Shown here piece after piece: positions 34,721-37,984 of a stretch of 37,984 nt of DNA (positions are counted from its first letter, which is position 1; each line of letters opens with the position of its first letter). The stretch is from Gammaproteobacteria bacterium (GTDB lineage: Bacteria > Pseudomonadota > Gammaproteobacteria > Pseudomonadales > Halieaceae): assembly GCA_030428835.1 (NCBI GenBank), contig JAUIEP010000030.1, positions 1 to 37,984 of the forward strand. Reading direction: 5' to 3'. A program made the position numbers and the translations under genes. The notes beneath the pieces were generated by a model. It was not told where the DNA came from. It worked only from the letters and a program-made list of their open reading frames with translations, and made no database searches.

Positions 34721-35101
34721 TCCGCGGCCTTCCCGGCACACGCTGGCGAGCGTATGCGCTTGAAAATACAGGGGTAAAAGAGAATGGCAGAACGGCGGGG
34801 GTTATTCAAGCCGGTTGTCTTGCGAAAACCGGCGCGGGCCCATGTGGGGCCGCATTTATTCGACCTCGGGTTATCTGGATGGACCAGTTGGGGTCGGACA
34901 TAGTTCACGCCGGGTCGATGCGCTCACCCTGTAGGGTCGAATTTATTCGACCTGGGACGACGCTTGCAGGGTGACGGTGCGGGGTATCCAGGACGGCGCT
35001 CGCAAAGGCTTTGCGGTTGATAAGCTGCTGTCGTGTTTCCGAGGGGCCCGCTCCCCGTCGAATAAATTCGACCCTACGGGTGTCGGGCTAACTGACCACC
35101 T
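34721..35101. repeat. Intergenic region with family A palindromes
   Basis: The 381 bases between P450 and PQQ dehydrogenase hold no gene I can support. Family A copies: a degenerate half at 34843-34869 (CATTTATTCGACC), a full copy at 34930-34955 with core GGTCGAATTTATTCGACC, and an opposite-facing copy at 35057-35077 (GTCGAATAAATTCGAC then CCTAC). The last two form an inverted pair about 104 bases apart. The P450 promoter should lie nearest 34720-34840. Confidence 0.8.
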
Positions 35102-37054
35102 TCAGTCCTGCAACGCAAACGCCACCAGGCTGTCGCCGAGTTGCGTGCGCATGTAGGCGTGCCCGCCGGCCGCGATCACCACGAACTGCTTGCCCGTCTT
35201 CTCGCCGCGGAAGGTCATGGGCGTTGCCTGTGCGCCGGCCGGCAGGCGGTGGCGCCACAGCTCCGCGCCGGTCCTGGCGTCGTACGCGCGCAGGTAGCTG
35301 TCCATGGCCGCGCCGATGAACACGAGCCCGGAGCCTGTCACGATCGGGCCGCCGGCGCTGGGAAAGCCGAGGTTGAAGCGTTCCAGCGGCAGCCAGGACA
35401 GGCCGGGCACCATGTCCTTCGGCGTGCCGAACGGCACGCGCCACGCGATGTCGCCGGTGTCCAGGCTCACCGCCAGCAACTCGCCCCAGGGCGGCGCCAC
35501 GCAGGGCATGCCGAGCGGCGACAACAAGACCTCGTGGCGGATGACATAGGGCGTGCCGATGTTGGGCGACATGCCCATGCCGATGGCGTCGTCGTCCCAG
35601 TCCGTCGCCGCGTCGCGCGGCAGCAGCATGTTGTGCGTCACCGCGTAGTTCTGCGGCATGACCAGCAGGTTGTTGGCCGGGTCCAGGGCCATGCCGCCCC
35701 AGTTCTGCCCGCCGGCCACGCCGGGATACTGGATGGAATAACGGTTCAGGGCCGGCGGCGTAAACATGCCGTCGTTCGCCGCCGCCTCGATCTTGCGCCG
35801 GCAGGCCAGCTCATCAAAGTAGAGCACGCCCCAGGCGTCGTCCGGGCTTAGTCCGTACGGGTGCAGCGGCTTCGGGAATGTAGGGAAGGGCTGCGTGGGC
35901 GAGGTGTACTCGGCGAGGATGTCCGTCTGCGGTACCGGGCGTTCCTCCACCGGGAACAGCGGCTCGCCGGTCTCGCGGTGCAGGATGAACACGTGGCCCA
36001 TCTTGGTGGCCTGTACCAGCGCGGGCACGCTGCGGCCCTGCACGGTGATGTCCATCAGCAGCGGCTGCGGCGCCATGTCGTAGTCCCACAGGTCGTGGTG
36101 CACCGCCTGGAAGCGCCACACGGGCTCGCCGGTCAGCCCGTTGAGGGCGACCACGGAACTGCCGTAGTAACCGAGGTCGAAGCCGTGCACCAGGCGGTGC
36201 GCGCCGATGAAGTCGAGGCCCGGCGTGCTGAACGGAATGAACACGAGGTTGCGCTCGGGGTCCGTGGACAGCAGCGACCACGCGTTGGGCGTACCCGAGT
36301 GGTAGAGCTGCCCCGGCGGCGCGCCGAGCGCCTGCGGCGAGGGCGCGCCCGGCGGCACGGGGTCGAACGCCCAGCGCAGGGCGCCGGTGCGCGCGTCCCA
36401 GCCGCGGATCACGCCGCCCGGCGGGTCCACGCGCTCGTTGTCGCGGATCATCGAGCCGTTGATCACGATGTCGCCCAGCACCACGGGCGCGGAGGTAATC
36501 GCCATCTCGTTGCCGATGATCTTGCCGAGCCCGTGGCGCAGGTCCACCACGCCGTTCTCGCCGAAGTCCGCGCAGGGTTTGCCCGTCGCGCCGTCGAGCG
36601 CCACGAGGCGGCCGTCCAGTGTGCCCATGAACACGCGCAGCGCGCAGGCGCCCGTCGCGTTGTCGTCTTTCCACAGCGCCACGCCGCGGCACTTGCCGGT
36701 GCCGGTGTTGCCCCAGTCCGGCTCGCTGTCGTAGACCCACCGCTCCGCGCCCGTTTCCGCGTCCACCGCGAAGGCGCGGCTGAGGCCGGAACAGAAATAG
36801 AGGGTATTGTCGTGCAGTACCGGCGTGGCGAGGAAGGAGGTGTTGGGTACGCCCTGCCTCAGGTCGGAGGAGTCGCCCGTGTGGTATTCCCAGGCGAGTT
36901 CCAGTCGGTTGAGGTTGCCCGCGTTGATGTCGGCGAGGGGGGAGTATTTGCGGCCGCCGGGGTCGCCGCCGGTGACGGGCCAGCCTTGGGGGTCGGCTGC
37001 ATGGGTGGTCAGCGCATAGAAGAAGGCAGCGGTCAGGAATAATGAGCTGTTCAT
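35102..37054 (-). CDS. PQQ-dependent dehydrogenase (quinoprotein), soluble/periplasmic
   Basis: 650 aa from the ATG at 37054; the frame stays open to 37498 but that part overlaps the next gene in another frame. Signal peptide ends near LTTHAAD. Propeller of the PQQ-enzyme type: WPVTGGDPGGRKYSPLADIN, HDNTLYFCSGLSRAFAVDA, GTLDGRLVALDGATGK, VHHDLWDYDMAPQP, ELLAVSLDTGDIAW and FVVIAAGGHAYMRTQLGDS. The HHDLWDYD and PLFPVEER segments are typical of the glucose/quinate-dehydrogenase-like group; no N-terminal membrane helices and no CxxCH are seen. It would oxidise an alcohol or aldose in the periplasm. PQQ synthesis genes are not in the window. Behind a propeller gene on the same strand, with palindromes in the gap. 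Confidence 0.92.
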   Translation of the reverse strand: MNSSLFLTAAFFYALTTHAADPQGWPVTGGDPGGRKYSPLADINAGNLNRLELAWEYHTGDSSDLRQGVPNTSFLATPVLHDNTLYFCSGLSRAFAVDAETGAERWVYDSEPDWGNTGTGKCRGVALWKDDNATGACALRVFMGTLDGRLVALDGATGKPCADFGENGVVDLRHGLGKIIGNEMAITSAPVVLGDIVINGSMIRDNERVDPPGGVIRGWDARTGALRWAFDPVPPGAPSPQALGAPPGQLYHSGTPNAWSLLSTDPERNLVFIPFSTPGLDFIGAHRLVHGFDLGYYGSSVVALNGLTGEPVWRFQAVHHDLWDYDMAPQPLLMDITVQGRSVPALVQATKMGHVFILHRETGEPLFPVEERPVPQTDILAEYTSPTQPFPTFPKPLHPYGLSPDDAWGVLYFDELACRRKIEAAANDGMFTPPALNRYSIQYPGVAGGQNWGGMALDPANNLLVMPQNYAVTHNMLLPRDAATDWDDDAIGMGMSPNIGTPYVIRHEVLLSPLGMPCVAPPWGELLAVSLDTGDIAWRVPFGTPKDMVPGLSWLPLERFNLGFPSAGGPIVTGSGLVFIGAAMDSYLRAYDARTGAELWRHRLPAGAQATPMTFRGEKTGKQFVVIAAGGHAYMRTQLGDSLVAFALQD

Positions 37055-37087
37055 GCGGCGACGGGTGGTGGCGCGGCTGCGCCGCGA

Positions 37088-37190
37088 GGTCGAATGAATT
37101 CGACCCCACAGGGCGCGTGATGGGGATTTCTCTGTGGGGAAGAATTTATTCTTCCATGCGTTCGCGCCGGTCGAATGAATTCGACCCCAC
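37088..37190. repeat. Cluster of three family A palindromes, one with compensating changes
   Basis: Copies at 37088-37109 (GGTCGAATGAATTCGACC then CCAC), 37133-37155 and 37169-37190. The middle copy reads TGTGGGGAAGAATTTATTC then TTCC: both arms have changed together (GGTCGAAT to GGAAGAAT, ATTCGACC to ATTCTTCC), so pairing is kept. The cluster fills most of the 142-base gap between the two propeller genes. Confidence 0.85.
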
Positions 37191-37196
37191 AGTGTG

Positions 37197-37984
37197 TTAC
37201 CTCGTCGCAATGCTGTCGTCGCGTGAGGCCGGTCGGTCAGCAGGACGGGTCCCGTCGAACAGGCCCGAGGCCTCGATGTCCGGCGCGCCGTCGGGGTCCA
37301 GGCGCGTGACCTTGGGAATGCCGTCCTCCACGTGCCAGGCGGGGCTGGAGGAGTGGGAGGTCCACACGTTGCCGCCCCTGTCCATGTCGAGCTCGCGGGT
37401 GTAGGTGACCAGCGTCGGCAGCGGGTAGATGGTCCACGCGTCACTCTCCGGCGCGTAGCGGATGATGCTGTCGCTCTGGGTGCCGGTGATCCACACATGG
37501 TCGGTGCCGGGTTCGATGAACACCGCGTAGGGCACCTCGCTGCCGACCGGCTCGACCGGGATCACGTGGCTCTCCTTCCAGGTCATCGACTTCGTGTCGA
37601 ACAGGTTGATGGTGCCCTCGGCGTAACTCGGCACCCACAGGTTGCCCTTCGAGTCGAAGCGCAGGCGGCGCGGCGTGACAAACGGCGTCTCGATCGGGGT
37701 GACCTCCAGCGTTTCCGGGTCGATGCGCCCGATGTGGCTCATGTTGAGCTGGCTGAACCACACGCTGCCGTCGATGGGGTGGATGTCGATGCCGTAGGGC
37801 ATGGGCATGGTCACGCCGTCCATTTCCGCGCTGCGATCCTCCAGCCCGATGATGTCGGCGTTGGCCAGGAAGAACGGCGTGAGGTACGTGATAAGGCGCG
37901 TGCTGAGATCCGGGAACTTGAGGCGGATGAACTTCTGTTCGCGGCTGATGGGGTCGAACATGCCCACGTGGTTGGTCGCGGTGA
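37197..37984 (-). CDS. Streptogramin-lyase-like (Vgb/NHL) propeller protein, 5' end cut by window
   Basis: The frame runs from the window edge to a TAA at 37197; an ATG at 37967 is internal to the frame and not taken as the start. Blades: MPYGIDIHPIDGSVWFSQLN, RLRFDSKGNLWVPSYAEGTI, YAVFIEPGTDHVWITGTQSD and ELDMDRGGNVWTSHSS. The G-x-x-W repeat pattern is that of virginiamycin B lyase-like and SMP-30-like propellers. Such proteins often bind or lactonise small molecules, but here no catalytic residue is assigned. It is upstream of the PQQ dehydrogenase on the same strand, separated by the palindrome cluster. Confidence 0.85.
   Translation of the reverse strand, partial: TATNHVGMFDPISREQKFIRLKFPDLSTRLITYLTPFFLANADIIGLEDRSAEMDGVTMPMPYGIDIHPIDGSVWFSQLNMSHIGRIDPETLEVTPIETPFVTPRRLRFDSKGNLWVPSYAEGTINLFDTKSMTWKESHVIPVEPVGSEVPYAVFIEPGTDHVWITGTQSDSIIRYAPESDAWTIYPLPTLVTYTRELDMDRGGNVWTSHSSSPAWHVEDGIPKVTRLDPDGAPDIEASGLFDGTRPADRPASRDDSIATR

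Noticed and set aside
2404-37190. Repeats as a CRISPR array
   Set aside because: Copies are palindromic, face both ways, are irregularly spaced over 35 kb and have no cas genes near.
37055-37498. N-terminal extension of the PQQ dehydrogenase
   Set aside because: It covers the palindrome cluster and the next gene in a different frame; the signal peptide starts at 37054.

Overview
The window looks like a chromosomal piece of a free-living, probably marine or soil, gammaproteobacterium-like organism with a large catabolic repertoire. This is inferred from gene content (Amidohydrolase_2 proteins, a lipid-transfer thiolase with a DUF35 partner, a KshA-type Rieske oxygenase, a cytochrome P450, paired acyl-CoA dehydrogenases, PQQ proteins, a PEP-CTERM protein, a TIR/TolB/TPR protein) and from high GC in most genes. 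No rRNA or tRNA gene, CRISPR array, transposase or integrase was seen. Both window edges cut a gene.

Layout. 1-2371: amidohydrolase (5' cut), thiolase-like protein and DUF35 Zn-ribbon protein, all overlapping by 4 bases, followed by a pair of inverted palindromes. 2725-5892: large secreted double beta-propeller protein with a myxococcal-type Cys-rich repeat. 6037-10409: lower-GC accessory block with a broken lipoprotein propeller gene (single in-frame TGA at an expected Trp), three small lipoproteins and a remnant of an amidohydrolase 3' end. 10504-12677 (minus): amidohydrolase plus Rieske oxygenase. 12900-18994 (plus): a four-domain fusion of 1269 aa (LsrK-like FGGY kinase, 2-hydroxyacid dehydrogenase, SCP2, class II aldolase), a VOC protein and an acyl-CoA ligase. 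19206-26237: second low-GC block with a lipoprotein hydrolase, a putative outer-membrane protein and a papain-like/hydrolase fusion, then a FAD oxidoreductase. 26273-28309 (minus): TIR-TolB-TPR protein. 28618-31025 (plus): PEP-CTERM protein and four small genes, three of the junctions overlapping or nearly so. 31133-34720 (minus): P450 and two acyl-CoA dehydrogenases as a tight operon. 35102-37984 (minus): PQQ dehydrogenase and a streptogramin-lyase-like propeller (5' cut), with palindromic repeats around them.

How it fits together. The catabolic genes read as parts of a route that hydroxylates a hydrophobic ring compound (Rieske, P450), activates it to a CoA thioester (ligase), desaturates it (acyl-CoA dehydrogenase pair), and cleaves it (thiolase-like/DUF35 pair, amidohydrolases, aldolase domain). 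A steroid or terpenoid substrate is a reasonable inference, not shown by the sequence. The most unusual items are the four-domain fusion, two related HGGLN/GHSxG hydrolases on either side of an outer-membrane-type protein (one hydrolase fused to a papain-like protease), the TIR-TolB-TPR protein, the TGA-interrupted propeller gene, and a palindromic repeat family with a copy carrying paired compensating changes.
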